DNA from: Candidatus Vesicomyidisocius sp. Pext_18_S21
GTDB lineage: Bacteria; Pseudomonadota; Gammaproteobacteria; PS1; Pseudothioglobaceae
Assembly: GCA_021730165.1 (NCBI GenBank)
Contig: CP072535.1
Span: 124,001-188,000 of the forward strand
DNA length: 64,000 bases
Direction of reading: 5' to 3'
Part shown: in pieces, positions 39,296 to 47,605 of the stretch
Numbering within the stretch: the first letter of the stretch is position 1
How the letters are laid out: every line of letters starts with the position of its first letter
The notes under the pieces: generated by a model
Databases searched by the model: none
What the model saw: the letters and a program-made list of their open reading frames with translations, nothing else
Told to the model about the DNA's origin: nothing
Program-made: the position numbers and the translations under genes

Positions 39296-39326
39296 GTTTT
39301 TTAAAATTTTAATAATTTTAAAAAAC
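39296..39326. promoter_or_regulatory. 13-bp hairpin 50 bases upstream of sucC
   Basis: Arms GTTTTTTAAAATT (39296-39308) and AATTTTAAAAAAC (39314-39326), loop 5 bases, perfect pairing. Read toward sucC it would lie in the 5' leader or promoter region. Confidence 0.5.
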
Positions 39327-39361
39327 AAATAATCTCTATCATTTTTTTTGTTAAGTATTTG

Positions 39362-39398
39362 TCTATATGTTAGTAATAGAAAATTACTAACATATAGA
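39362..39398. promoter_or_regulatory. 16-bp perfect hairpin between sucC and efp
   Basis: Arms TCTATATGTTAGTAAT (39362-39377) and ATTACTAACATATAGA (39383-39398) flank the loop AGAAA. This is one of the longest perfect stems I found in the window. No T tract follows on either strand, which argues against a simple terminator. Confidence 0.6.
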
Positions 39399-39915
39399 AC
39401 CCGTAAATAAATTTTTAATAATATTTTAGACTTATTATGTTTATAGTTGGTTTTCTATATTATAAATACAATCAAATAATCCACTTTACAAATTAGAACA
39501 TTTCTTGTAGCTAAATATAATGTAATTAAGTATTCTTTTTAGCTCATAAATCTTAATTAAGATTTACACACTTTGTTTAAATTCTAAAAAAACAATTTTA
39601 TTATTTTTTTCAAAATAAAAACATCCAATTATAGGTGAATAATTTTATATATCTGAAAGGATTTAGCGCACCTTATATATTTTATTATTAGTAAGTTATC
39701 AATGTTTATGCTTAAAAAATTATTACTTAAATTTAGTAAAAATAGTTTTAATTAGGGTTTAAATATTGATATGATAACTTTAAATTTCTTTGTTTAATAA
39801 AATGGTTAATAAATTCTATTTTTATTAGGTAATTATATATGATAATAAATGGGGATTGTTTTACAAATAAAATTTGCGTAAAATGGATTATTCTGTTTCT
39901 TAAATTTTTTTAAAA

Positions 39916-40479
39916 ATGGATAAATATTCTATTAACCATTTCAAAAATGGCTTAAAATTCATATTAGATAGTAATCCTTGTTCGATTCTGAATAATGAAA
40001 TTGTTAAACCTGGTAAGGGACAGGCATTTAACCGAGTTAAGTTTAAAGATTTAATTACTGGTAAAATCCTTATTAAAACCTTTAAGTCTAGTGAGTTTTT
40101 AGAAGGTGCTGATGTGATGGAATTGGATTTACAATATCTTTATAATGATGGTAATTCATGGAATTTTATGGATCTACATTCATTTGAGCAATATATCATT
40201 GATGGTACTATTGTGAGTGGTGTTAAGGGTTATTTGGTTGAGCAGGATATATGTATAGTTACTCTTTGGAATGATAATCCTATTTCAATTACACCACCTA
40301 ATCATGTTATTCTTGAAGTATTTGATACTGATCCAGGTTTAAAGGGTGATACTGTAGGTACAAGTGCTAAACCGGCTACAATGAACACAGGAGTTGTGTT
40401 ACAAGTACCTCTTTTTGTTAGTATTGGTGATAAAGTGAAAGTAGATACACGTATTAATGAATATGTAGGACGTGCATAG
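39916..40479 (+). CDS. efp: Translation elongation factor P
   Basis: Relieves ribosome stalling at polyproline. The modification loop [10 protein letters not shown] carries K34, the lysine that EpmA beta-lysylates; the next gene is epmA, so modification is likely. Three beta-barrel domains fit in 187 residues; the C-terminal signature [15 protein letters not shown] and [13 protein letters not shown] is present. No epmB is nearby. Confidence 0.97.
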   Translation: MDKYSINHFKNGLKFILDSNPCSILNNEIVKPGKGQAFNRVKFKDLITGKILIKTFKSSEFLEGADVMELDLQYLYNDGNSWNFMDLHSFEQYIIDGTIVSGVKGYLVEQDICIVTLWNDNPISITPPNHVILEVFDTDPGLKGDTVGTSAKPATMNTGVVLQVPLFVSIGDKVKVDTRINEYVGRA

Positions 40480-40535
40480 TATTATCTTACATTACCTAAA
40501 ATTTTTTGGAATGAGTAAGTCTCGTTTCTTTGTTT

Positions 40536-41414
40536 ATGATGCGAAATACACTTATTAATAAACAGCTAATTATTCAAAAAATTAGAGAGTTCTTTAGGAA
40601 GCAAGAAGTTTTGGAAGTTCAAACACCTATACTACAAAACACATCAACTAGTGATGTTTATATTGATAGTATTTCACTTACTATTAATAGTGATATTGGC
40701 ATACAAAGTATCCAGTATTTACATACTTCTCCAGAGTTAGAAATGAAAAAACTTTTAGCACAAGGTAGTGGGGATATTTATCAAATTTGTCAAGTATTCC
40801 GTAATAATGAATATGGTGAACAAAATTTTAATGAATTTACTCTGCTTGAATACTATCGTTTAGGTTTTGATATTCATCAGTTAATGGATGATATCGTTAA
40901 TTTATTGCAAATGTTAGGTGTTCAAGATAAAGTGTATCAATTATCTTATGCTCAAGTTTTTAGTCAATATGCGAATATTGATATTTTAAATACTGATATT
41001 GGTTCACTTAAAATAATCGCCTCAAAACTAGGGTTGAGTACTGATTCTATTTGGATTGAAGATTTACAAATGTTATTATTTGTGCATTTAGTTGAACCAA
41101 AATTAAAAAACTTGCCATTATGTTTTATTTATGATTACCCTAAGTCACAATCTACACTCGCTAAAGTTAGAAATCAAGTAGCTAAACGTTTTGAGTTATA
41201 TTTGAATGGCGTTGAAGTAGCAAATGGCTATGATGAATTACAAACCAAGGATGAGTATCAACAGGTTTTTATATGTGAAAATAATAAGCGTAAACAATTT
41301 AGTAAGCTTATATCTGAAATTGATGTGTCATTTTTGTCTAAGCTTAGTAAACCTTTGCCTCAATGTACTGGAGTAGCGATAGGTATTAATCGATTATTAA
41401 CACAAATTAATTAA
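40536..41414 (+). CDS. epmA: EF-P lysine ligase EpmA
   Basis: Class II lysyl-tRNA synthetase paralogue that attaches (R)-beta-lysine to EF-P K34; it lacks the tRNA anticodon-binding domain. Motif 1 region VLEVQTPILQNTST, substrate pocket TSPELEMKKLLAQG, motif 2 VFRNNEYGEQNFNEFTLLEYYR (split here by function) and motif 3 GVAIGINRLL are present. ATGs at 40536 and 40539 are both possible; a TTG at 40530 is also in frame. About 292 residues. It lies 56 bases after efp. Confidence 0.92.
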   Translation: MMRNTLINKQLIIQKIREFFRKQEVLEVQTPILQNTSTSDVYIDSISLTINSDIGIQSIQYLHTSPELEMKKLLAQGSGDIYQICQVFRNNEYGEQNFNEFTLLEYYRLGFDIHQLMDDIVNLLQMLGVQDKVYQLSYAQVFSQYANIDILNTDIGSLKIIASKLGLSTDSIWIEDLQMLLFVHLVEPKLKNLPLCFIYDYPKSQSTLAKVRNQVAKRFELYLNGVEVANGYDELQTKDEYQQVFICENNKRKQFSKLISEIDVSFLSKLSKPLPQCTGVAIGINRLLTQIN

Positions 41415-41456
41415 ACTAAGATTTAAAAAACATTTTAATTATTTAAAAAAAAATTT

Positions 41457-42839
41457 ATGATTAAATTTATCTATCTTATTCTTTTATTTTCTTTGCCAAT
41501 ACAAGCATTGCAAATTCTACAACTCATTAACGACAATCAAGTTATCCATCAACTAGATCTACCTCAGTTAGATACGTTATTGTCTTCTGAACAATTATTA
41601 ACTAAATTAAAAAAATCAGCTAATCGTGGTAATGCTAGGTCGCAATTTAGTTTAGCTAATATGTATAATAATAGTATTAATGTAACAAAAGATAATAAAC
41701 TTGCTTTTTATTGGTACTTGCAAGTAGCTGAACAGGGCTATGCAAGTGCGCAATTTAATGTAGCTAATAGTTATTTTTATGGCTTAGGGGTTGGTAAAGA
41801 CTTGGAGCAAGCATTTAATTGGTATAAAAAAGCAGTAAAAAATGGTCATGTACAAGCGCAATATAACTTAGCAACTTTATATCTAAATGGTGATGGTGTT
41901 GAAAAAAATAGCAAACAAGCTGTTTATTGGTATCAAAAATCAGCTGAACAAGGTTATTTAGAAGCGTACTATCATTTGGCATTATTGCAATTGATAGGTA
42001 ATGGTATTGATAAAGATATTAAAAAGGCTTTAAATATTTTACTTGATTTATCGGCTAAAGGCCATCAAGTATCGCAGTATCAATTGTATTTGATCTACAA
42101 TAAAGGTGAATTTGTTGTTAAGAATGATATTTTAGCCAAAACTTATTTACTTAAAGCTGTAAAAGGAGGATATGCTAAAGCTCAATATCAATTAGGAAAA
42201 AGTTTTCTTGATCAGGACATGGATAAAAAGGCGGCCGTTCATTATTTAGAATTAGCGGCTAATCAAAAAAATGTTTTAGCTTTTAATTTGTTAGAAAAAT
42301 TACAATCTAAATTACAGAAAGAGGTACAAGATAGACAGAAAAAAGATACAATGCAGTTTGCTGCAAATATCGACCAATCAATAGTAACTGTTGCATTACC
42401 TATGGTAGGGGTACTTAAACAGGATATTTGGCCTGTTAGGTTCAATTTAAATAAAGAATTTAACCATGTTATAGCTAATTTTATTCCTAATCAAAGTGAG
42501 ATTGCTAGCTCGCTTAGTTATAACATTAAATTGCATGTTAATTTAGAGGAGTTATTTCTCAATGCAAAGCAAGGTAATCCTATTGCCCAGTATAATTTAA
42601 GTATGCTCTATCATAAGGGTGAAGGTGTACAGAAGGATAATAGAGCAGCATTTATATTAATGTATCAATCTGCTAATCAAGACATTACTCAGTCTCAAAA
42701 CACCCTAGCTAAAATGTATATGAATGGTGTTGGTATTCATATAGATTATAACAAAGCGTATTATTGGGCAAGCGTAACAACTCGTAAAGGTAGTCAAGAA
42801 GGTAAGCGTATTTTACTGTATCTAATCGATAATTTATAA
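41457..42839 (+). CDS. Exported Sel1-repeat protein
   Basis: A 460-residue protein with a signal peptide (IKFIYLILLFSLPIQALQ) and many Sel1-like TPR repeats of about 36 residues: ARSQFSLANMYNN, ASAQFNVANSYFYGLGVGKD, VQAQYNLATLYLNGDGVEKN, LEAYYHLALLQLIGNGIDKD, AKAQYQLGKSFL, then after a non-repeat linker at about 285-365 two more, IAQYNLSMLYHKGEGVQKD and SQNTLAKMYMNGVGIHID. Sel1 proteins act as scaffolds for protein contacts and in several bacteria influence host interaction. Partners cannot be read from the sequence. Starts 42 bases after epmA. Confidence 0.85.
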   Translation: MIKFIYLILLFSLPIQALQILQLINDNQVIHQLDLPQLDTLLSSEQLLTKLKKSANRGNARSQFSLANMYNNSINVTKDNKLAFYWYLQVAEQGYASAQFNVANSYFYGLGVGKDLEQAFNWYKKAVKNGHVQAQYNLATLYLNGDGVEKNSKQAVYWYQKSAEQGYLEAYYHLALLQLIGNGIDKDIKKALNILLDLSAKGHQVSQYQLYLIYNKGEFVVKNDILAKTYLLKAVKGGYAKAQYQLGKSFLDQDMDKKAAVHYLELAANQKNVLAFNLLEKLQSKLQKEVQDRQKKDTMQFAANIDQSIVTVALPMVGVLKQDIWPVRFNLNKEFNHVIANFIPNQSEIASSLSYNIKLHVNLEELFLNAKQGNPIAQYNLSMLYHKGEGVQKDNRAAFILMYQSANQDITQSQNTLAKMYMNGVGIHIDYNKAYYWASVTTRKGSQEGKRILLYLIDNL

Positions 42840-43352
42840 TTTTTTGGGAAGATATAGTGTTAAAAGATATAACAGACATGTATGTAGTGGGAGTTTTTAT
42901 GCGATAATTACTGGTATTGTTATTTGCATAAACTTAAGATCTAAGATACGGGTAATATTTATTAAAATAGTTTGTCATCATGTAGATGAATAAAGTTTAC
43001 AATACTTATATTATGAAATGTTTCAACAGCTGGCACCGGATTGTTTCATTATTGACTTGAATTAAGGTAATAAATTTAATTAGTTACAGCAGCGTTATAT
43101 GCTTTTCGACTTTTGTATGAGAAAAAGATACTACTTTAAGTGATGTAGAAACTATATATTTATTCAGATATTTTTATAAGTGAATACATTCTTTAAGGTA
43201 ATGAAGTGAGTGAGTGAATAAAAATATTTGGTACATATGAACAGGAGAGTAGAAAGTTGAAGTATTAAACTAACAAATTAAATTTTATTAACCAAAATAT
43301 TCATTTATTAAAAGAAAGATGAGTTAAAGTTGTATTTGCCTTAAAAGAAGAA
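42840..43352. other. Gap upstream of argG
   Basis: About 510 bases. A plus-strand stretch near 43010-43130 gives short protein-like pieces (YEMFQQLAPDCFIIDLN, then LQQRYMLFDFCMRKR) separated by stops, hinting at a decayed gene. I cannot name it. No tRNA or clear promoter. Confidence 0.4.
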
Positions 43353-44564
43353 ATGGACAAAACAAGCATAAATAAAGTAGTATTAGCCTATTCAGGTGGA
43401 CTAGATACAAGTATTATAGTTAAATGGCTACAAGACACTTATCAGTGTGAAGTAGTTACTTTCACAGCTGATATTGGTCAAGGTGAAGAGGTAGAGCCTG
43501 TACGTGTCAAGGCAGAAGCTGCGGGTGTCAAAGAAATTTATATTGAAGATTTACGTGAAGAATTTGCACGTAATTTTGTATTTCCTATGTTTCGTGCTAA
43601 CGCCGTTTATGAAGGTGAGTATTTATTAGGTACTTCTATTGCTCGTCCGCTTATTTCCAAACGCTTAGTAGAGATTGCCCAACAAGTAGGCGCAGATGCA
43701 ATTAGTCACGGTGCAACAGGAAAGGGTAACGACCAAGTTCGCTTTGAGTTGAATGCTTACGCGTTGAATGCAGATATTCAAGTGATAGCACCATGGCGTG
43801 AGTGGAATTTATCTTCACGTAAAAGTTTAATGGATTATGCACAAAAACATGGCATTGAAATTGATTATAAAAAACAATCTAAAAAATCTCCTTATTCAAT
43901 GGATGCAAATTTATTGCATATTTCTTATGAAGGTAATATTTTAGAAGACCCTTGGACAGAACCTGAAGAGGATATGTGGCGTTGGACGCTTTCACCTGAA
44001 AATGCACCAGATAAGGTAGAGTATGTCGAAATGACTTTTAAAAAAGGAGATATTATAGCTATTAATGGTAAAGTAATGAGTCCTGCTTCTGTGATGGAAG
44101 ATTTAAATAAACGCGCAGGTGCGCATGGTATTGGTCGTGATGATATTGTGGAAAATCGTTTTGTCGGTATGAAATCTAGGGGTTGCTATGAAACACCTTC
44201 AGGTACTGTTATGCTAAAGGCGCGTCGTGCTATGGAATCACTTACGCTTGATCGTGCAGCTGCTCATCTAAAAGATGAGCTTATGCCTAAATATGCTGAA
44301 ATGGTTTATAATGGCTTCTGGTTCGCGCCTGAGCGTGAAATGTTACAAGCTGCTATTGATAAAACCCAAGAAACTGTTAGTGGTGTTGTTCGTCTTAAGT
44401 TCTATAAAGGAAACGTTACTGTTGTAGGTCGTCAATCTAAGAATAGCTTGTTTAGTGAAAAAATTGTTACCTTTGAGAATGATGATGGTATATATAATCA
44501 AAAAGATGCTGCTGGATTTATTAAACTTAATGCGCTGCGTTTATGTCTTAATGCAATAAAGTAG
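43353..44564 (+). CDS. argG: Argininosuccinate synthase
   Basis: ATP-dependent joining of citrulline and aspartate in arginine synthesis. The N-type ATP pyrophosphatase loop [16 protein letters not shown] is near residue 10; [15 protein letters not shown] and [22 protein letters not shown] bind substrates. Length 403. argH is not adjacent. The segment just after its stop, together with the 3' end of tRNA-Cys, recurs in degraded form at 47113-47182. Confidence 0.97.
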   Translation: MDKTSINKVVLAYSGGLDTSIIVKWLQDTYQCEVVTFTADIGQGEEVEPVRVKAEAAGVKEIYIEDLREEFARNFVFPMFRANAVYEGEYLLGTSIARPLISKRLVEIAQQVGADAISHGATGKGNDQVRFELNAYALNADIQVIAPWREWNLSSRKSLMDYAQKHGIEIDYKKQSKKSPYSMDANLLHISYEGNILEDPWTEPEEDMWRWTLSPENAPDKVEYVEMTFKKGDIIAINGKVMSPASVMEDLNKRAGAHGIGRDDIVENRFVGMKSRGCYETPSGTVMLKARRAMESLTLDRAAAHLKDELMPKYAEMVYNGFWFAPEREMLQAAIDKTQETVSGVVRLKFYKGNVTVVGRQSKNSLFSEKIVTFENDDGIYNQKDAAGFIKLNALRLCLNAIK

Positions 44565-44656
44565 CTCGTAATTTTTAATTAAACATAATATTATTTTAAA
44601 TATTTAAATGTATAGTAAGAGCATAAGGCGGGGGGGTGGAGGCTGGGACCGGAGTC
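44558..44656. repeat. Intact copy of the argG/tRNA-Cys junction repeat
   Basis: From the last argG codon through AGCTCGTAATTTTTAATTAA, TATAGTAAGAGCATAAGGCG and into GGCTGGGACCGGA of tRNA-Cys. A degraded relative with about 28 bases deleted internally and a missing G tract is at 47113-47182. Confidence 0.7.
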
Positions 44657-44710
44657 GAACCGGTCTATAAGGCTTTGCAGGCCTCTGCATAACCGCTTTG
44701 CTACCCAGCC
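44637..44710 (-). tRNA. tRNA-Cys(GCA)
   Basis: On the minus strand GGCTGGGTAGCAAAGCGG starts the gene; the anticodon stem AGGCC/AGCCT region encloses loop CTGCAAA (anticodon GCA); the T arm contains GGTTCGACTCC; acceptor pairs GGCTGGG/CCCAGCC are intact, and discriminator U plus CCA are encoded. Directly 3' is a run of seven C (seven G on the plus strand), rare in this genome. Paired with tRNA-Gly downstream of pgsA, a conserved arrangement. Confidence 0.95.
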
Positions 44711-44780
44711 ACGTTAAAAACTCTGTCAAGCGATAATAACCTGTATTATTCCTTCTTTGTAAGAAGGAGCTCTTTTAACT

Positions 44781-44856
44781 TGGAGCGGGAAACGAGATTC
44801 GAACTCGCGACATTCACGTTGGCAACGTGATGCTCTACCAACTGAGCTATTCCCGC
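44781..44856 (-). tRNA. tRNA-Gly(GCC)
   Basis: On the minus strand GCGGGAATAGCTCAGTTGG is the 5' end; the anticodon stem CACGT/ACGTG encloses TTGCCAA (anticodon GCC); T arm GAGTTCGAATCTC; acceptor GCGGGAA/TTCCCGC; discriminator T and CCA encoded. Reads GGC and GGU. Lies between pgsA and tRNA-Cys. Confidence 0.96.
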
Positions 44857-44916
44857 AATAGGTGATGAATTATAGTGTTTTTTAAATAATAGTCAAGTTA
44901 GATATGGCATTAATTA

Positions 44917-45495
44917 TTAAAAGTTTTGCGCTCCTTTTTTTAGATAAATAAATCCTGACCATAAAGTTAAAAAAGTTGCTATTAACAATAAAGTAACCCC
45001 GATTTTAAAACTTGGTAACCCAAAAAAAGATTGTTGATATAATAAAAACAAAATAGCAAATATTTGCATAAAAGTTTTTATTTTACCAATCCAAGAAACA
45101 TTAATATTCGATCTTTGGCCAATAGTTCCCATCCATTCTCTAAGTGCTGAGACTAAAATTTCACGTGAAATAATAATAAGTGCACAAACACTAATGTACC
45201 AATGTGTATCAGTTGGGTAGAAATCTACTAGGAGAATGAGTGCAGTGGAGACCATAAGTTTATCTGCAACCGGGTCTAAAAAAGCACCAAGTTGTGAGGT
45301 CATATCTAACTTTCTTGCTAAGTATCCATCAAAGTAATCCGTTACACTAATGAGTGCATAAGTACTTGTAAGTAAGAAATTAATCCAAGTAAAAACAGGT
45401 GTTATGGAGTAGCTAGGCTGAAAATAATATAAACTTACAAACACTGGAATTAGAAAAATTCTTGACAAAGTTAGAATGTTTGGAATTGTGGCCAT
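44917..45495 (-). CDS. pgsA: CDP-diacylglycerol--glycerol-3-phosphate 3-phosphatidyltransferase
   Basis: Makes phosphatidylglycerol phosphate, the committed step to phosphatidylglycerol and cardiolipin, in the inner membrane. The CDP-alcohol phosphotransferase signature DYFDGYLARKLDMTSQLGAF plus LDPVADK near residue 55 is complete (D-G-x2-A-R-x8-G-x3-D-x3-D). Four to five hydrophobic helices, 192 residues. Followed by tRNA-Gly and tRNA-Cys, a conserved gammaproteobacterial grouping. uvrC, a common partner upstream, is replaced by tRNA-Arg. Confidence 0.95.
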   Translation of the reverse strand: MATIPNILTLSRIFLIPVFVSLYYFQPSYSITPVFTWINFLLTSTYALISVTDYFDGYLARKLDMTSQLGAFLDPVADKLMVSTALILLVDFYPTDTHWYISVCALIIISREILVSALREWMGTIGQRSNINVSWIGKIKTFMQIFAILFLLYQQSFFGLPSFKIGVTLLLIATFLTLWSGFIYLKKGAQNF

Positions 45496-45530
45496 TGGTT
45501 GATTGTTATGATAAGTATCGGAAAAAGATA

Positions 45531-45607
45531 TGGCGCGCTCGGCAGGAGTCGAACCTGCAACCGATCGGTTCGTAGCCGATTACTCTATCCAGTTGAGCTA
45601 CGAGCGC
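45531..45607 (-). tRNA. tRNA-Arg(ACG)
   Basis: On the minus strand GCGCTCGTAGCTCAACTGG is the 5' end; the anticodon stem ATCGG/CCGAT encloses CTACGAA (anticodon ACG, normally edited to ICG by TadA); T arm GCAGGTTCGACTCCTGC; acceptor GCGCTCG/CGAGCGC; discriminator G and CCA encoded. It lies 35 bases upstream of pgsA on the same strand. Confidence 0.96.
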
Positions 45608-45660
45608 ATCAAGGGAGTCATTATCTCTATATTTGAATTAAAGGTCAAGGTGAATTAAAC

Positions 45661-46848
45661 TTATTTTTTTAGTAACTCAACCAACTTATTTAGTTTTGCC
45701 ATTCTAGAACCTTTTATTAATATAGTAGCGTTAGTATGGTTAGTCAGTAGATGGTTAGCTAATTGTTGTTTTTTTTCGAAGTGGATACTACAGCTACAGT
45801 AGTTTAGCGCTATTTTTCCATAGCTATAAAAAGTATCAGCAGATTTTTTTGCTAATTGTCCAATTTTAAAATGGAACATTTCTGAATCATCACCTAATTC
45901 TTCCATGGCACCGAGTACAATAATTTTTTCTTCAGAAAAATTCTGTAAGGCTCTAAGAGCGACAGTAGTTGAGTATGGATTAGCATTGTAAGTATCGTTA
46001 ATAATTCTAAATTGTTTAGTATGGATAATTTCTAATCTACCAGGTTCTGCTTTTGTTGCTTCTAAACCTTGTTTGATTAGGTTGATATCAATTCCTAATG
46101 CATATACACAAGCACTAGCTGCTAGGGCATTATCAATATTGTGCGTACCAATCAAGTTAAGTGTGATTTCTATTTTTTGCTGATGAATATTTAAATCAAA
46201 CTTATTATTAATAATATTACTAGCAAAAATATCACCATTATTACCACTTACTTTAGTATTCCCTTGAGGGGTAAAACTAACATCACCTGTAAAAATACTT
46301 TGAGTGTTAACAATATTTTTAGAGTCATTCGAATAAATTTCACCTTTAGCTTTGATTAAATTATTAAATCCACCGAATCTACCATTATGTGCATCAAGTG
46401 TATTAGTCACAATAGCAATATCAGGGTTAACTATTTTACGAAGATGTAAAATTTCACCTAAATGGTTAGCTCCCATTTCGATCACTGCATATTGGTGTTG
46501 TTCTTCTAATGTTAATAAAGTCATTGGAACACCTAAGTGGTTATTTAGATTGCCTTGGGTTTTTAATATTGGGGCTTGTAAACTTAGAATATTAGCTAGC
46601 ATATTTTTGGTAGTAGTTTTACCATTACTGCCTGTAATAGCGATAACAATAGGTTTGATATTTTGGAGGTGCCAACTAGCAATTGTACTAAGTGCAGTTT
46701 GTGTATCATCCACCACTAATATTGGTAACTGACTATCTACAGATTTATTAACAATGATTGCTACTGCACCCATTTTTTGTGCTTGATAGATATAGTCATG
46801 TGCATCAAAGTTATCACCAACCAAAGCTACAAATAACGCTCCATCCAT
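45661..46848 (-). CDS. murF: UDP-N-acetylmuramoyl-tripeptide--D-alanyl-D-alanine ligase, main reading frame
   Basis: Adds D-Ala-D-Ala to the wall precursor, an essential step. ATP loop IAITGSNGKTTTKNML, central EMGANHLGEI and NTLDAHNGRFG, and C-terminal ligand-domain IINDTYNANPYSTTVAL are intact. This frame begins at MDGALFVALVGDNFDAHDY, corresponding to about residue 38 of E. coli MurF. The missing N-terminus is encoded just upstream in another frame (46827-46946), so a one-base frameshift near 46850 splits the gene. The cell may restart at this ATG, shift frame, or the base may be a sequence error. murE is 660 bases away and mraY is absent, so the division-wall cluster is broken up. Confidence 0.85.
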   Translation of the reverse strand: MDGALFVALVGDNFDAHDYIYQAQKMGAVAIIVNKSVDSQLPILVVDDTQTALSTIASWHLQNIKPIVIAITGSNGKTTTKNMLANILSLQAPILKTQGNLNNHLGVPMTLLTLEEQHQYAVIEMGANHLGEILHLRKIVNPDIAIVTNTLDAHNGRFGGFNNLIKAKGEIYSNDSKNIVNTQSIFTGDVSFTPQGNTKVSGNNGDIFASNIINNKFDLNIHQQKIEITLNLIGTHNIDNALAASACVYALGIDINLIKQGLEATKAEPGRLEIIHTKQFRIINDTYNANPYSTTVALRALQNFSEEKIIVLGAMEELGDDSEMFHFKIGQLAKKSADTFYSYGKIALNYCSCSIHFEKKQQLANHLLTNHTNATILIKGSRMAKLNKLVELLKK

Positions 46849-46946
46849 GCGTTTCTAGTATCAGTACAAACACCTTTAAATTTAACATTGACAGAATATT
46901 CTATTTTTAATACTTTAGCAAAACTACTTGTAGTAGTTTGTAACAT
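46827..46946 (-). pseudogene. Out-of-frame N-terminal segment of murF
   Basis: ATG at 46946 opens 39 codons, MLQTTTSSFAKVLKIEYSVN then VKFKGVCTDTRNAWMERYL, ending at TAG 46827-46829. FKGVCTDTRN matches the conserved N-terminal MurF segment that precedes GALFVALVG, which lies in the next frame. One inserted base between codons RN and MDG would join the two into a full-length MurF of about 430 residues. Confidence 0.75.
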
Positions 46947-46950
46947 GAGG

Positions 46951-47000
46951 TTTATAATTAGTTCTTTCTAATTATAAAATATCTTAAAAGAAAGAACTAA
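46951..47000 (-). promoter_or_regulatory. Two mutually exclusive hairpins directly upstream of murF
   Basis: Hairpin 1 pairs 46951-46961 (TTTATAATTAG) with 46968-46978 (CTAATTATAAA), 11 bp with a 6-base loop, ending 5 bases from the murF N-terminal ATG. Hairpin 2 pairs 46958-46969 (TTAGTTCTTTCT) with 46989-47000 (AGAAAGAACTAA), 12 bp with a 19-base loop. They share 46958-46969, so only one can form. The layout recalls an attenuator or RNA switch governing initiation; no ligand-binding domain is recognised. Confidence 0.5.
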
Positions 47001-47112
47001 CATCTATTTGAAAAATTTTATCGATTTTTACCAATATATTCAATATTCTACGACAACTTCAGACATAGAGATAATTTTGATAGATTTATATTCCATTTTT
47101 AGTGTTCATGTT

Positions 47113-47182
47113 AAAAGTAGCTCATAATTTTTAATTAAATATATAGTAAGAGTATAAGCGTAGAGGCTGGGACCGGAATTAC
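47113..47182. repeat. Degraded copy of the argG/tRNA-Cys junction
   Basis: Matches 44558-44656: AAAGTAGCTCATAATTTTTA, TATATAGTAAGAGTATAAGC and GAGGCTGGGACCGGA occur in the same order, with about 28 bases deleted in the middle and the poly-G tract gone. The last part is the 3' end of tRNA-Cys (reverse strand) cut off after the T loop. It looks like a rearrangement scar. Confidence 0.75.
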
Positions 47183-47446
47183 GACATGTTTTTTGTATTT
47201 GATATTGAATTAACATTTTTTTAAATGGTTAAATATGCTTTGTTAATGTTTGCATTTAATAAAAAATTTCCATAGTAAATAGTACTTAAGTAGTTTTTGT
47301 AATTTACAATATACTATGGTATTTATGTAAATATAATTAATAGGTTGTCTTTCTCTTTAGAATATGAATATAGTATATTTATATTTTAGCATTTAAGTTT
47401 AATGAAATAAAATCAAACAGTAGTATTTAACATTATCGGAATAAAC

Positions 47447-47473
47447 TTTTATTTTTAAAGTTTAAAAATAAAA
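47447..47473 (-). terminator. 27-base AT palindrome downstream of murE
   Basis: Arms TTTTATTTTTAAA (47447-47459) and TTTAAAAATAAAA (47461-47473) around a single G. Lies about 130 bases after the murE stop. A second, 9-bp hairpin (47526-47550) is closer, about 55 bases after the stop. Either could stop transcription of murE. Confidence 0.4.
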
Positions 47474-47605
47474 TTGCATGGTGTTAATTAGTATAATATT
47501 TTGAGTTGTAATATGATGATTTATCTAAAAAAGAGTATAATTCTTTTTTATAATAATTGAATTTTTTATTTTTTAAACAATATATAAAATGTTTTTAATT
47601 AGAAA

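Larger units (their letters stand above)
39247..39915. other. Divergent region between sucC and efp with several palindromes
   Basis: No gene in 670 bases. Structured elements: a 13-bp hairpin at 39296-39326, a 16-bp hairpin at 39362-39398, and a 20-bp fully symmetric palindrome TAAATCTTAATTAAGATTTA at 39547-39566. As both flanking genes are transcribed outward, terminators would not be expected here. Confidence 0.6.
46947..47605. other. Gap between murE and murF
   Basis: These genes normally overlap, yet 660 bases separate them here. The gap holds the murF leader hairpins, the degraded argG/tRNA-Cys junction repeat (47113-47182) and two AT-only hairpins downstream of murE. No open frame. 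Confidence 0.7.
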
